Source: Tetracentron sinense
Taxonomy: Eukaryota > Streptophyta > Magnoliopsida > Trochodendrales > Trochodendraceae
NCBI GenBank assembly: GCA_015143295.1
Contig: CM026559.1
Span: forward strand, 19,978,826-20,042,825
DNA length: 64,000 nt
Direction of reading: 5' to 3'
Position numbers and translations under genes: made by a program. Below, piece by piece: positions 13,604 through 24,919 of this stretch (the stretch's first letter is position 1; each line of letters starts with the position of its first letter). The notes beneath the pieces were generated by a model that was not told the origin of the DNA, did no database searches, and saw only the letters and a program-made list of their open reading frames with translations.

Positions 13604-14350
13604 TGAAAGTATGCCACTTTTTAATTTTAGAAACACAGTTCTTGGGGGGCATACATCGAATCCCAAGATCTGACTAAGATTCTAATTGATTTTATTCAAT
13701 GAAGGTTAGAATAACATTCACCTTTGCGACTTTGAAATTGTTAAGTCAAATCCACGTTAGAATAGTACTCGCAAAACTTCACAAGTGTCAAGTCTCCTGT
13801 CGATTCACACGAACCTTCTTTTTCCTTTAAAGCTTTCTCTAATGGAAGCTAATGGCCCTTCCAAATTTTCAGCTCTAGGAATCTTGAATAAAGATCCAAT
13901 CTTTATTGATCAAGAACCTTTCTTGATGAACAAGATGAATTCTTGCTTTTCCTCAAGATCCAATCAAGAAGACAAAAGAAGAGAGAGATGGGTGTGACCG
14001 TACACCTCAAGGAGAGAGAGGGGAGGGCGTGAGGTTTTTAGGAGAGGAAGAGAAGAAAAAATTCTGGAGAATTATGTATATATCTTAAAGGGCTGGGCAT
14101 CCAATCCTTTATATAAGTTCCCTCTTGGTTGCTTGAATTGTAATCCAATTATAATTCATTAACCTTATCCTAATCCAATTAGGATTCCTCAATAGTTTCT
14201 TTTATTGATTATTCTCCTAATCCAATTAGGATTAATCTTAAAAGAAACCAACCTTATCCATTAGTAACTAATCTTATCCTTATCCAATAAGGAATCTTGA
14301 ATTAGTAACTAACTAATGGAATCCCTAACAATTAGGGAATCTTTAATTAG

Positions 14351-14386
<36 letters not shown>

Positions 14387-15809
14387 CTTATCCAATAAGG
14401 TGTTAATTAATTAATTAGAAACTAATTAAAATAATAACAATTATTATTCCTCCTTGAAGTGGGCGTCCCACCCTAGGTGGGTCCCACCCTACACGCCTAA
14501 AGGGTTTCCAAAACCCTCTTGGTCACTTGAATTATTCTTTTATAATAATTCCCAATGGGTCCTACCCATTTGGTTTTTCACATCTAATGTGATTCCACCT
14601 TTTAGAGCTTCACTATACCATATAGTGATTACTTAGAGAAATTAATTAATTTAATTGTAAATTAAATTAAATACTTTAAGAAGGTCCTTGTGTGTGGGAT
14701 CTAAAGGGATCTCCTATTTCCGGTTGTGGGACCAAGTACTTCACCTTTTTGGTTGAAGCATTGTTACTAGGAAACAGCTTTCCTAAAACTCCATTAGGAT
14801 CATAGAATGTTATCTAAGTCCCTGGACTTCCACCAATCACAATTAATGTCCATTAACACAATGTGATTAACCTCCAGAAATTAGAGAATTACTTGTAAGT
14901 ACCATCTCACAATATATTTACAAATAAATCCTTCCACATTCCGATATCACATGTAAGCTTCCGGGATTGGAACAATTCCACTGTCTTAGTCCCTAACTTA
15001 TGAATAGAACTCTTTCTCATGATTACTTTTCATTGAACTGAACCTCCAAAACACTTTTGAAGAAACATTAGAAAAGAACTGACATATATATTTATATATA
15101 CTTTTCCATATTAAAAATATCAACTTCGATAAAGACCATTTTACCGAAAAGCACCAGTACTGGATTTAACAGTTCAGTTCAACAAGTATCACCTTGATAT
15201 CATTATCTCCAATTAAGGAGTTGTGGATTCCTTATTGAGTGTTTACACACTTCTCCAAACATAGTGTACATGACCCAACGTACCCGGAGTTAGTCCTGTG
15301 TATTGGACATTGCCGATTGGCACATCAAAGCCATATAGACAAATGTCTGAGAAAATGTTAACCTCTCAGGTCTAAGGACAATTTGTCAAATGGATAACCC
15401 TAATACAATCTGACAGTGTATTCCATAGGGTATCCACTAGTGACCCCGTTCAGTATTATGTACTTGCTACATATACTCACATGTTAGTCAAGAGTCACCA
15501 CTCTCTGTGAATGAGATTCATCACACTATCTCATAGAACTACACATGTGCAAGCCATGATGAAGTACGGCGCCCAACCAGTACTCTAGAGGCTTCGAACA
15601 ATATTAGGTTTACAAGGAACCGGAAAATCATATCTCCTCGCAACCTTTGCATGATTTTCCTACAATGTTACCTATGGAACTTTATGTCATCATCATATGA
15701 GACAGTAATTAATATAAATACCCTTTATAGTTGGTTGTGTGAATATGATGTTTGTCTAATCAACATAGAAAAGTCTCTTATTGGCTTTCGAGGGCATATA
15801 TGTCCAACA
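13604..15809 (-). repeat. Copia C 5' LTR
   Basis: Right-hand LTR, 2206 bp, next to the PBS. It differs from the 3' LTR chiefly by two extra AACT units near 14350-14385. The TATA box is the complement of 14108-14115. Confidence 0.95.
14108..14115 (-). promoter_or_regulatory. TATA box of copia C 5' LTR
   Basis: The complement contains TATATAAA, about 500 bases before the LTR end in element sense. It is the likely core promoter for the element RNA. Confidence 0.5.
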
Positions 15810-16290
15810 GGTGCAAGGATGTGGGTGACCTAATTGTGTCAATTCGGTAAAGGGTATTTACATACCCGACTTCAAAGTTGTTTCAAGGCACTAACATCTA
15901 GCTCACAAGCAAGTACAAGTCAAGAACAAGCATGATTCACAAGCCAAAAACAAGACATGCAAAATTTTCATAAGCAAGTACTAGTCAAGAATAAACATGA
16001 TTCACACGCTAAGAACAAGAACAAGACATGCATAATTTTCAAAAGACACGTACAAGACGAGAACCATATTTTACACACGGTAAACATGTTTTCAAAATAC
16101 AAAAAGTAAGTTTAAAGTATGATAAACTACGCATGCACATGTGATTTTAAGAATGACTTTGTAGTTAATTGCATGCATTGAATATAAATGAATTGTTTTA
16201 TTTCACATTCAAGCCATGACATGTATGTTATCACAATGTTAGCTATTGGTTTGTGCTCCCTGAGTGTTTCAATACTCAACCGTACATTTG

Positions 16291-16413
16291 ATGTTAGCAT
16301 GTGCTAGATTAGAAAGTTTTGACATATGTGCTCCTATTCCATGGGTTGAGGAAGACTATGGTGAGGAGGAACCTAATATAGAGCATCAAGTGGAAGATGA
16401 AGATTATTTCTAA
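16291..16413 (+). CDS. LTR micro-ORF in LTR B (40 aa, intact)
   Basis: An ATG-to-TAA frame of 41 codons near the end of LTR B. It reads MLACARLESFDICAP, then PWVEEDYGEEEP, then a short acidic tail ending EDEDYF. FDICAP is shared with LTRs A and I, and PWVEE-Y-EE-EP with E, F and G. It sits about 20 bases after a weak hairpin (TGAGTG/TACTCA-type arms), as in the other LTRs. The protein would be small, acidic and without signal peptide or membrane segment. I do not recognise it. Conservation of frame among diverged LTRs is the reason for calling it; expression is unknown. Confidence 0.5.
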   Translation: MLACARLESFDICAPIPWVEEDYGEEEPNIEHQVEDEDYF

Positions 16414-16964
16414 GTGAAAAGAATGTTTATATTTTGATGAGTGGGCATGTCCACTCTTAATTTTAGTATTGTTGCAAATAGTTGTAAATAACCTCTCTTG
16501 GAATACTGTTTATGTATAAATTTTTAGCTTCCACTGTAACATGCCTTGTATTATCTTACAGGATGGTTTGATTTGACAGGTTAAGTCATGAACCAACGTA
16601 TCCTAACTCCTAAGGGGTATTTTGGGTCGTGACACGATCGATTGCCACCGGTGGGTAATCAATCTACTTTTTGACTATCTTTCTTTTCATGCAATTTAAC
16701 TCTAAAAATGACTTAAATTAAGTGATTTATTTGAGTTTTAAAATCCATGCGTTTCACATATAATTTATATGTTTAATCACATTAACATTTAGACACAAGT
16801 TTCTATAGAATTTAATAAACATCACGAATATCAAGAATGATAAATTCGGGATTCTACATCTAGTTGAAAAACTCTCTTTTATGGGCTTGGGCCCCCTTTA
16901 TGAACTTGGGCCAAATATTGGTCTTACCCATCAATAGAAAACCGGATGCTCCTGCATAAAGTAC

Positions 16965-17115
16965 CTCCAGTTGGAGAAAGTTTGCCCTCGAACTTAATTT
17001 TTTCTTCTTGAAATGTTCCAAAGCTTTGCATTAATAGCTTTCAAATCATCTTCTGAAGTCCACGTAGCTTATGTTTTTGGTTTTCCTTTCCATTGAACAA
17101 GATATTGAGTGCAAG
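16965..17115 (-). pseudogene. pol: Gypsy pol C-terminal remnant (chromodomain-like)
   Basis: On the minus strand, frames read QYLVQWKGKPKT, a stop, then ATWTSEDDLKAINAKLW. This is the core of an integrase chromodomain (LVQWKG...ATWE). Two stops and the absence of the rest of pol show a remnant. It is not from the Tekay group of F and G, whose chromodomain reads [15 protein letters not shown]. The surrounding 16864-17148 has no other recognisable feature; LTR A inserted just beside it. Confidence 0.6.
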
Positions 17116-17148
17116 AACGATTTCGGATGGAGGTGTTTCGCCAATTAT

Positions 17149-17425
17149 CACTACAAAATTTAAGAATTTTAATGGCGTTTCTAAATGGCCATTAAAAACC
17201 CCAAAAATGCCATTATAGGCAATAACGGCGTTTTAAACCAAAAGTTGTGATTGCTCACATCGAGGAAGGTAAAGACGGCATTTCTAAAACGCCATTATAT
17301 GTGACTCTATTACGACGTTTTGAAAACGCCATTACAGAACAACCTATCACGGCGTTTTAGAAATGCCGTAATAGACTAAACCTTTGACGGCATTTTAAAA
17401 ATGCCGTAATAGACTCAACCTCTTA
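17149..17425 (+). mobile_element. CACTA transposon terminus with subterminal repeats
   Basis: Begins CACTACAAAATTTAAG, the signature end of plant CACTA (En/Spm) elements. It is followed by six or so short palindromic motifs of the form ACGGCGTTTTAAA / AAAATGCCGTAATAG in both orientations. Such subterminal arrays bind the element's own TNPA-type protein. The array is cut at 17430 by LTR E and resumes at 29805 (GGCGTTTTTAAAATGCC). No opposite terminus (TTTTGTAGTG) was found in the window. Confidence 0.8.
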
Positions 17426-17705
17426 CAGCGCGTCGCGCCCCAAAATACCCCCTAGGAGTTAAGAGATACTTTAGTCGTGACTATACTGAACCTGCCAAAC
17501 CATCCTGTGATGAACAAGGTGAAACATTTTAAAATGGAAACATATAACAGAGTGCGGAAGCTTAAATAGTGCGGAAGCATAAACCAACTTTTTTTTTTTT
17601 TTTATGAATCATATCAGTATTCCAAGTTAGATACCCAACATCAACAGTAAAAGTGGACATGCCCACCTACCAAAATACAAAAAGAAACTCTCACAGTCAC
17701 TCAAC

Positions 17706-17846
17706 TCAACAGTAATCTAGATACAATCACACATCTAGATTCCTATCTATATGCGTCTGCATCGGGATAGGCGGCTCTCTCTCTTCCACATATTCCTCTT
17801 CAACCCAAGGCTCGGGGTCGAAGGCACCCTCCGGACCTACCGACAT
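17706..17846 (-). pseudogene. LTR micro-ORF in LTR E (one nonsense codon)
   Basis: Exactly 141 bases, the same length as in F and G: ATG-TCG-GTA-GGT start, core DPEPWVEEEYVEEREPPIP, tail LDV-stop-LYLDYC-stop. The only lesion is TGG to TGA at codon 40. Against G, codons 9-25 differ at eight sites, seven of which are synonymous third positions. That pattern is expected from coding constraint before LTR E died. Function unknown. Confidence 0.55.
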
Positions 17847-18199
17847 GAAAGTACGGTTGAATATGGAATACTTACCAAGTACAAGCTACTAATTAACAAT
17901 AACAATAACAAAACACAACAGAAACAACAAGATATAATTCATCACATCAATTTAAAACAATTATAACAACATATGACATTTATAGCATCAAAGTTAAAGC
18001 AGTATAATAATCGTGACATGCATGAGTGAATGCGAAAACTCCGATAAAACTCATACTTTAAAAGTCATGTCTTGTTCTTGAAAATAGTCTTTTCGTATTT
18101 TTCAAAACTGGCTTGTCATGTTAAATCTTGTTCTTGTCTCATGGGAATCACATGTATCTTGTCTTGCTTTGAATCACTTGTCTTGCTTGCCATGACTTG

Positions 18200-18505
18200 A
18201 CTTGTTTACTTGTGTGCCAGATGTTAGTGCCCTTGTAGCGACTTGTGAGCCAGGAATGTAAATTCCCTTCAACGAATATATATATATATAGAAAAAGGGT
18301 ACACCAAGATCCTTGACCAGCCCTTTGTCCGGCTTGATCAACTTGTTTTCTTGTGAGCCAGGTATGACATATCTTGCGATATGCCCTACCCTTGACCGGC
18401 CCGATGTCCGGCTTTATCATGCTTGTTTACTTGTGAGCCAAGTATGACATATCCGAGGGATATGCCCTACCCTTGACCAGCCCAATGTTCGGCTTTATCA
18501 TACGT
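18200..18505 (-). repeat. Tandem repeat array in LTR E
   Basis: Imperfect units built around CTTGTGAGCCAGGTATGAC and GCCCTACCCTTGACC...GTCCGGCTTTATCA. The TTGTGAGCCAG core also opens each unit of the F array, so the arrays are related but have diverged. A TA microsatellite lies near 18276. Confidence 0.7.
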
Positions 18506-19384
18506 TTTGTAAATCACATGTCTTGTTCGTGTTTGTTTTTATATATACTTATACTTTAGAAAAATACTTCATGCATGCATACGTGTGTGTAGCACTTGTG
18601 ATGATCATGGTGACATGAAAAACTGAAGGAGTGGTATATGGCATTTCAATTCTTAATAAAACACAAGAAATTTGACAAGCATATGAAACATTGGATCAAG
18701 GTTAACACTTTAGGAAAGGTAACTCAATTCATACTTACATTATTATTCTTTAAATTTGTTCATTTCTCATTTGTGTGTTTCATCAAACACTTGGTGTGCA
18801 ACTTATTCAAATCATTTATTTGAGTTCTTAAGTTCATGCATTTCATCAAACATTACACATGTGTTCGTTATGTGTACTATGCCCTCCACCATTTTCCATC
18901 ACCCAACATTTATCACAAACATGGCATCCAATCGCCTCAACCACCATCCATTCATACATCCCCACACATTTATTTATTTATTTTGTTTATATTTAAGGGA
19001 GTTAAAAAATTTCAACAAGAAATGGAAAATGCACAAGATCAATCCACATATTTAAAGTAAACCTAGGTTATTACTAAGCTAGTTAGGAGGGTATACTAAC
19101 TGTAACGCCCCGAAATACCCCCTAGGAGTTTAGGGATATTTTAGGTGTCACACTACGTACCTATCAAACCATCCTGTAATGCACAGGATAAAATACAGTA
19201 CTAACAACGATAATCAGAGCGCGGAAGCTAACATATATGCGGAAGCGTAAACAAATTTTCATTTCTTCTGATGATCCAAAATAGTATTCCAAGTTAACAT
19301 AAATACAAGACATGTCTAAGTCTAAGGTGGACAGGCCCACCTATCAAAATATCAAAATACACAAGACCCTCTCATACTCTCCCC

Positions 19385-19525
19385 TCAACAGTAGTCGAGG
19401 TATGGCCACACATCGAGGTCTCGGTCCGCCTGAAACTGTAATGGAATAGCCGGCTCTCTCTCCTCTATATACTCTTCCTCGACCCAAGGCTCCGGGTCGA
19501 GGGCTCCCTCAGTACCTGCCGACAT
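19385..19525 (-). CDS. LTR micro-ORF in gypsy F 3' LTR (46 aa, intact)
   Basis: ATG-TCG-GCA-GGT opens a 47-codon frame ending TGA. Protein blocks: MSAGTEGA, DPEPWVEEEYIEEREP, a variable linker, LDVWPYLDYC. It is strongly acidic, with conserved Trp and Tyr, and has no signal peptide or membrane helix. Compared with G, the core (codons 9-25) and tail (36-46) differ by one Val/Ile change and otherwise only synonymous changes, while the linker varies freely. A hairpin (GAG/CTC arms) lies just upstream. It would be a leader ORF on the element RNA. Not recognised; expression unproven. Confidence 0.58.
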   Translation of the reverse strand: MSAGTEGALDPEPWVEEEYIEEREPAIPLQFQADRDLDVWPYLDYC

Positions 19526-19816
19526 GAAAGTACGACTGAGCATGGAATACTCAGCGAGTACAAGCTACTAGCAGACCATAACAATAATAAAAACACACAA
19601 TAGTAATATCATACAAGCAGTAATAGAAACATCACAAAAGAAACAGTATAAGGCATGATACAATACAAGCATCCTGACGTGCGTACATGAATGCGAAAAC
19701 GCCGATAAAACTCATGCATGAAAACCCCTATCATGTCCCGGTATGCCTCGTAGAAATCATGTATGCCTGCATGCATGAATGCATGATCATCATCTTGTAA
19801 ACCTCCATCTCGTAAC

Positions 19817-20160
19817 TTGTGAGCCAGAGGCTAGCACCCAAATCTCCCTGGGCTGCCAACCTCCTTGATATGCAATGCACTTGTGAGCCAGAGGCTAGCA
19901 CCCGAATGTCCCTGCGCTACCAACCTCCTTGTTATGAAATGCACTTGTAAGCCAGAGGTTAGTACCCGAATGTCCCTGGGCTACCAACCTCCTTGACAAT
20001 AGGTGATTTTTATTACTTGTTTAGTTTTCTTGTGAGCCAGAGGCTAGTACCCGAATGTCCCTGGGCTACCAACCTCCTTGACAATAGGTGTTTTAGGGTT
20101 TATCTTGTGAGCCAGAGGTTAGTACCCGAATCCTCCCTGGGCTACCAACCTCCTTGACAT
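19817..20160 (-). repeat. Five-unit tandem array in gypsy F 3' LTR
   Basis: Five units of 58-85 bp, each with TTGTGAGCCAGAGGYTAGYAC, CCCTGGGCTACC and AACCTCCTTG. Within a unit GAGGTTAGTACCC can pair with GGGCTACCAACCTC, so the RNA could form a row of hairpins. The G LTR has the same core in 69-bp units. Confidence 0.88.
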
Positions 20161-21137
20161 GCAATATTTTCTTGTTGTTTATTATATGCACATGCTCTTG
20201 AAATCTCGGTTCATGCTATCATGCATGCTCGTGTACGCGTCCATAGTGACAATCATGATAATGGGAATAACCAAGATATGACATTACAATTCAATTCATG
20301 ATATGAACATAGGTAACATAAGTAGTTTGCATAACATTTGATCAATTTATCGTTTATAAGAACGCATGCATAAAACCCATTTCCATATTCTTCCTTTAGA
20401 TCATTTATTCATATTTTAGGCATTTTGTCAAACACAGCACATGCAATGTTTCTTAATGATTCATCATGTTCTTTTTAGCGCATATCTTCCATCCAAACAT
20501 CAAGGTAAGTTCATTATTGGTAAAGTACCCATCCACCATTTCCATCACACACATCACACAACATACATCTCGGCATCCAATCGCCACATCAACACTCACA
20601 CACATCCATACCCTTTTCTTATCTTATTTAGGTTCATTGGAGATGATACATTTCATATGGGAGGCAAACATAATAGCATAAATCACATTTCATAAGGAAA
20701 ACCTAGATTTATTGCTAGGGTAAGTTAGTAGGGTGTACTAACCTTAGATCAAGGCTTGATCCTTGGTAGAAACCTTGATTGAAGCTCCAACTTGAAAGCA
20801 GAACACCTTTGCTTGAAGGAGACTTGAGTTGGGGAAGAAACCCCTTTCAAAAACGTGCTTGGGTTGCTGCCCTAGCTTGGAGAATGGTTCACACACAAGC
20901 TTGAGCCTCGATTTTGAAGCAACTCGAGTTGGGGTGAGCTATGGTTCTTAAACCCCCTTTGATTTCCTTCTCAAAACCAAACCCTAGGTTAGAGCTTTCT
21001 CCTCTTCTCTCTCTATCTCTCAAAATCCCTCAATTGTTGTAAGTGAGGCCTCAAAAGGTCGAGCAAACTCTTATGGGTAAGGGTTTAACACCCAAAAGAT
21101 GAAAACGCCATTACTGAAATTTTTGCAAAAACGCGAG

Positions 21138-21283
21138 GACCGAGAGATCGGTGTTCTTGACCGAGCGATCGGTCAAAAACATGCTCTCTGGAAAATTTCC
21201 CCATACAAAATTTTCCACCAGTCGATAGATACCGATCGATCGGTTTTGGACCGATCGATCGCTCAGTGGACCGAGCGATCGGT
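21138..21283 (-). repeat. CCGATCGATCGG palindrome array, gypsy F 3' LTR
   Basis: Five or six copies of ACCGATCGATCGGT-like palindromes flank a spacer that reads (complement) TATCGACTGG, TTTTGTATGGGG, TTTTCCAGAGAG. The 5' LTR of the same element has about two more copies. The same spacer and palindromes occur in the copia D LTR. Confidence 0.85.
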
Positions 21284-21495
21284 GCTCTGCTGGTCCCGAC
21301 TGTTTTGACCATATCTTTTGACTCGTTCGTCCGATTTCGACGATTCAACTTGCGTTGGATCCGTCTTTCGAAAATGAATATTTCTGAAGTTTCGGAATTC
21401 CCGATTTCTCCCTTATTTATTAATTAGACTATAAAAACGGCCAATTAGCTACGAAGGTGCTATTCATTAAGGATGAAAAAGTTCGGGGTGCTACA

Positions 21496-21509
21496 TTCTC
21501 CCCCCCTTA
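21496..21509 (-). promoter_or_regulatory. Gypsy F polypurine tract
   Basis: The complement reads TAAGGGGGGGAGAA immediately before the 3' LTR; G and I have the same tract. Confidence 0.9.
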
Positions 21510-21587
21510 CAAACATTTCGTCCCCGAAATTTGGACGATACATACATGTACAAAACCAAAGCAAAATCACAAGCCATAGACACAAAC

Positions 21588-24500
21588 CTATTCAAACAAC
21601 TGAGGATACTTTGCTTTGACTTCGGCTTCACGCTCCCACGTGGCTTCTTCTCTCGCGTGATGTTGCCATTGCACTAGGACTAGCGGTATAGTCTTGTTGC
21701 GAAGAACTTGGTCTCTTTGATCCAATATGTGAATCAGCTTCTCAACCAACGTGAGGTCCTCTCGGATCTCTATCGTATCAAGTTCGACGACATGTGAAGG
21801 ATCCGGGATATACTTCTGGAGCATGGAGATGTGAAACACGTTGTGGACCGCCGCCATATGAGCGGGTAAAGCAACCCGGTAAGCTACCTCACCAACTCGA
21901 GCAATGATCTCGAACGGACCCACATATCGCGGGCTAAGCTTGCCTCTCTTCCCGAATCGCATAACACCTTTGGTCGGTGAAATCCTTACAAACACAAAAT
22001 CACTGACTCGGAATTCAAGATCCCTCCTTCGGTTGTCGGCATAGCTTTTCTGTCTATCTTGTGCGGTCTTTAACCTCTCCCGGATAAGCTTGACCCTATC
22101 CGCGGTTTGTTCAATTAACTCGGGGCCCAAAATCTTTCTTTCTCCCACTTCATCCCAATACAACGGGGATCTACAACTCCTTCCGTACAAAGCCTCAAAA
22201 GGCGCCATTTGTATGCTTTCTTGATAACTATTGTTGTAAGCGAATTCCACCAAAGGTAGGTGATCTTCCCAACTTCCCTTGAAGTCTAGCATACATGCTC
22301 GGAGCATATCTTCAATAACCTGATTCACCCTCTCGGTTTGTCCGTCGGTCTGTGGGTGGAAAGCTGTGCTAAAGTCTAACCGGGAGCCCATTGCACCTTG
22401 AAAACTTTTCCAAAACCTGGATGTGAATCTTGGGTCTCTATCCGACACAATACTCACTGGCACCCCGTGTAATCGGACTATTTCCTTGATGTATAGCTCT
22501 GCTAACTGATTGGAGTTGAATGTAGTCCGGTACGGTAAGAAATGAGCGGACTTCGTGAGTCTATCAACAACTACCCATATAGCATCGGTCTTCCTAACCA
22601 TCTTCGGCAACCCCACGATGAAGTCCATAGAGATATGTTCCCATTTCCACTCGGGAATAGGGAGAGACTGCAAAAGACCCGCCGGTCTCAAATGCTCTGC
22701 TTTCACCTGTTGGCACACCAAACACCGTGCCACATACTCCGTAACCTCCCTCTTCATGTTTCGCCACCAAAAGTGACTCTTGAGGTTCCGATACATCTTT
22801 GTCCCCCCGGGATGCACTGTATACTTAGACCGGTGAGCTTCGTCCATAATCTCTCTCCGAAGGTCTGCATTGGCTGGGACACAAAGCCTTCCCTTGAATG
22901 TAATAGCACCTCGGCTAGTGAGAGAGAAGTCCGTACTACCCTTGGCCACTTCCTTATCCCGGAAAGCCAACAAGTCAGTGTCTGTGCCTTGATACTCCTG
23001 GATCAAGTCTATAAGGTATGGCCGAACTGTAACATTTGCCAAAACCGGACTGCGGACAGAATCATTCACACTGATGTCTAGATTTGCCAAATCGTCTAAC
23101 AGTCTTCATTCCCGCACCAACATGTGAGCTAACAACCCCGATGGTTTCCTACTCAGAGCGTCTGCCACCACATTTGCTTTTCCCGGGTGATATTGGATAG
23201 TGCACTCGTAGTCCTTTAAGAACTCAATCCAACGCCGTTGTCGTAAGTTTAGCTCTTTTTGGGAAAAGAGATACTTGAGGCTCTTGTGGTCCGTATACAC
23301 ATAGAACTCCACCCCGTACAGATAATGTCGCCAAATTTTAAGTGCAAACACGACCGCCGCAAGCTCCAAGTCGTGAGTGGGGTAGTTCTTTTCATGCTCT
23401 TTCAACTGCCTTGATGCATAGGCAATGACCTTCTTGTGTTGCATTAGGACACACCCGAGTCCAACATGCGAGGCATCACTATACACCTCATACCCAAAAG
23501 CTCCAGATGGCACAGTAAGGACAGGGGCTGTGGTGAGGCGTTTCTTCAACTCTTGGAAACTTACTTCACATCGGTCACTCCAACTGAACTTTGCATTTTT
23601 CCTTGTCAAGTAGGTGAGAGGTGCAGCCAAACTAGAGAATCCCTCCACAAATCTCCGGTAGTAGCCTGCCAATCCGAGGAAACTACGTATCTCCGTGACT
23701 CTCTTGGGCCTCTCCCAACTCATGACTGCCTCAACCTTGGCTGGATCTACCGAAATGCCCTCAGCCGACACCACGTGTCCAAGAAATGCGACCTTCTCTA
23801 ACCAGAACTAGCACTTACTCAATTTGGCATATAGCCTATGCTCTCTCAACATCTCCAGGGCAAGGCGGAGGTCTCGTGCGTGATCTTCCCGTGTCTGGGA
23901 ATACACCAAAATGTCATCAATGAATACAATCACGCATCGATCCAAGTAAGATCGGAACACCCAGTTCATCAAATCCATGAATGCCGCCAGTGCATTCGTC
24001 AGCCCAAAAGGCATGACAAGGAACTCTTAATGCCCATACCGAGTCCTGAAAGCCGTCTTCGGAACATCCTCTGACTTGATCTTTAGCTGATGATACCCCG
24101 ACCTAAGATCAATCTTGGAGAAAAATCTCGCTCCCTTCAGTTGATCGAACAAGTCGTCTATCCTTGGCAAGGGATAACGATTCTTGATAGTTACCTTGTT
24201 CAACTGGCGGTAGTCTATACACATTCTCATTGACCAGTCTTTCTTCTTTACAAAAAGGACCGGAGCTCCCCACGGCGAGACACTTGGTTGGATGAAACCA
24301 AGTTGTTGTAACTCCTCAATCTGTTTCTTCAATTCTTCCAGCTCTATAGGGGCCATTCTATACGGTGCCCTTGAAATCGGAGCGGTGCCCGGAGTAAGCT
24401 CTATAGCGAACTCAATCTCCGGATTCGGAGGTAACCCGGGAAGTTCCTCCGGAAACACATCTAAGAACTCACTCACAACTGGAATAGTCGAGGAGTTTTG

Positions 24501-24919
24501 TACTTTGGGATTCGCTAAGCTCAAAGCTGCAAGGCGAGCAATATCCCTTTCTCTCAATCCTCGGAAATGAAAAGGCTTAACTCCTTCCGGCTTGAAATTC
24601 ACCATCTTTTCAAAACACGCAACATTCCCGTGATGTTTTGACAACCAATCCATCCCTAAGATGACATCAAAATCCAAGTCTTGAGAAGCTAGGATGATGA
24701 GATCGGCTAATAGTTCATTCTCCCCCACTTGAACCACACTATCCCTGAATATCTTGTCCGTATCAACTGACTTGCCGAGTGGAGTTGCAATGGTCAAATC
24801 CCGCTCTAACGGAGTAGACTCAGTCAAAAATCCCTTTGCGAAACTAGGTGACACAAAGGAGTGAGTGGATCCTGTGTCGATCAACACACGGGCGAGATAC
24901 TCGTTCACTAATAAAGCGC
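21588..24919 (-). pseudogene. pol: Gypsy F pol (PR-RT-RH-IN-chromodomain), three nonsense codons
   Basis: The reading frame is continuous from the predicted intron acceptor (24920) to TAG 21588-21590 apart from three in-frame stops. Domains in order: protease [10 protein letters not shown] with [20 protein letters not shown] and FIDDILVYS, RNase [12 protein letters not shown], zinc-binding HPGGTKMY...CLVCQQ, integrase with [13 protein letters not shown], chromodomain ending YPQLFE. Lesions: Tyr to TAA near 24024 before FLVMPFG, Glu to TAG near 23805 in CEFWLEK, Trp to TGA near 23103 in REWRLLDD. An Asp-Gly to Asp-Trp change sits in the [12 protein letters not shown] motif. The protein would not be functional without suppression. 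Confidence 0.93.

Larger units (their letters stand above)
6017..15809 (-). mobile_element. Copia C: complete, non-coding LTR retrotransposon
   Basis: A full LTR element in minus orientation: 3' LTR 6017-8214, internal region 8215-13603, 5' LTR 13604-15809. LTR ends are TGTTGGACATATATGCC and CATACTTTCA (element sense). The 5-bp duplication GGTGC at 6012-6016 and 15810-15814 proves both boundaries. The LTRs (2198 and 2206 bp) differ mainly in the number of AACT units in a microsatellite, so insertion was recent. The internal 5.4 kb has PBS and PPT but only relics of copia gag and integrase. It therefore behaves as a large non-autonomous derivative that must have been mobilised by enzymes supplied in trans. 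Confidence 0.95.
4661..16634 (+). mobile_element. Solo gypsy LTR B (interrupted by copia C)
   Basis: A plus-strand solo LTR, TGTAGAACATTGGAAC to GGGTCGTGACA, flanked by a perfect 5-bp duplication CGATC at 4656-4660 and 16635-16639. The real LTR is 4661-6016 plus 15815-16634, about 2.18 kb; copia C fills the gap. Its start resembles the I LTR (TGTAGAACTCTGGCAC) and its end resembles F and G (CTAAGGGGTATTTTGG), so it belongs to the same LTR group. It has a TATA box, a repetitive leader, and an intact micro-ORF at 16291-16413. Confidence 0.92.
2767..16858 (-). mobile_element. Solo gypsy LTR A (interrupted by LTR B)
   Basis: A minus-strand Ty3/gypsy-type solo LTR. On the plus strand it opens TGTCGTGCCCCAAAATCCC, the complement of a typical end of this group, and closes GGGATTCTACA at 16858. 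It is flanked by a perfect 5-bp duplication, TCTAG, at 2762-2766 and 16859-16863, which proves both ends. Only 2767-4660 and 16640-16858 are LTR A (about 2.1 kb); everything between is LTR B with copia C inside it. There is no internal region, so it is a solo LTR left by LTR-LTR recombination. It contains a 30-bp tandem array, CGATC-type motifs and a decayed copy of the LTR micro-ORF. Confidence 0.92.
19101..21495 (-). repeat. Gypsy F 3' LTR
   Basis: Starts TGTAACGCCCCGAAATACC on the plus strand and ends GGGGTGCTACA next to the PPT. It contains the micro-ORF, a five-unit tandem array and a shortened CGATCG palindrome array. Confidence 0.95.

Noticed and set aside
22542..23081. 179-codon frame antisense to gypsy F pol (mirror at 56691-57230 in G)
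   Set aside because: It lies wholly opposite the conserved integrase region, so its conservation follows from the pol strand. It has no motif.
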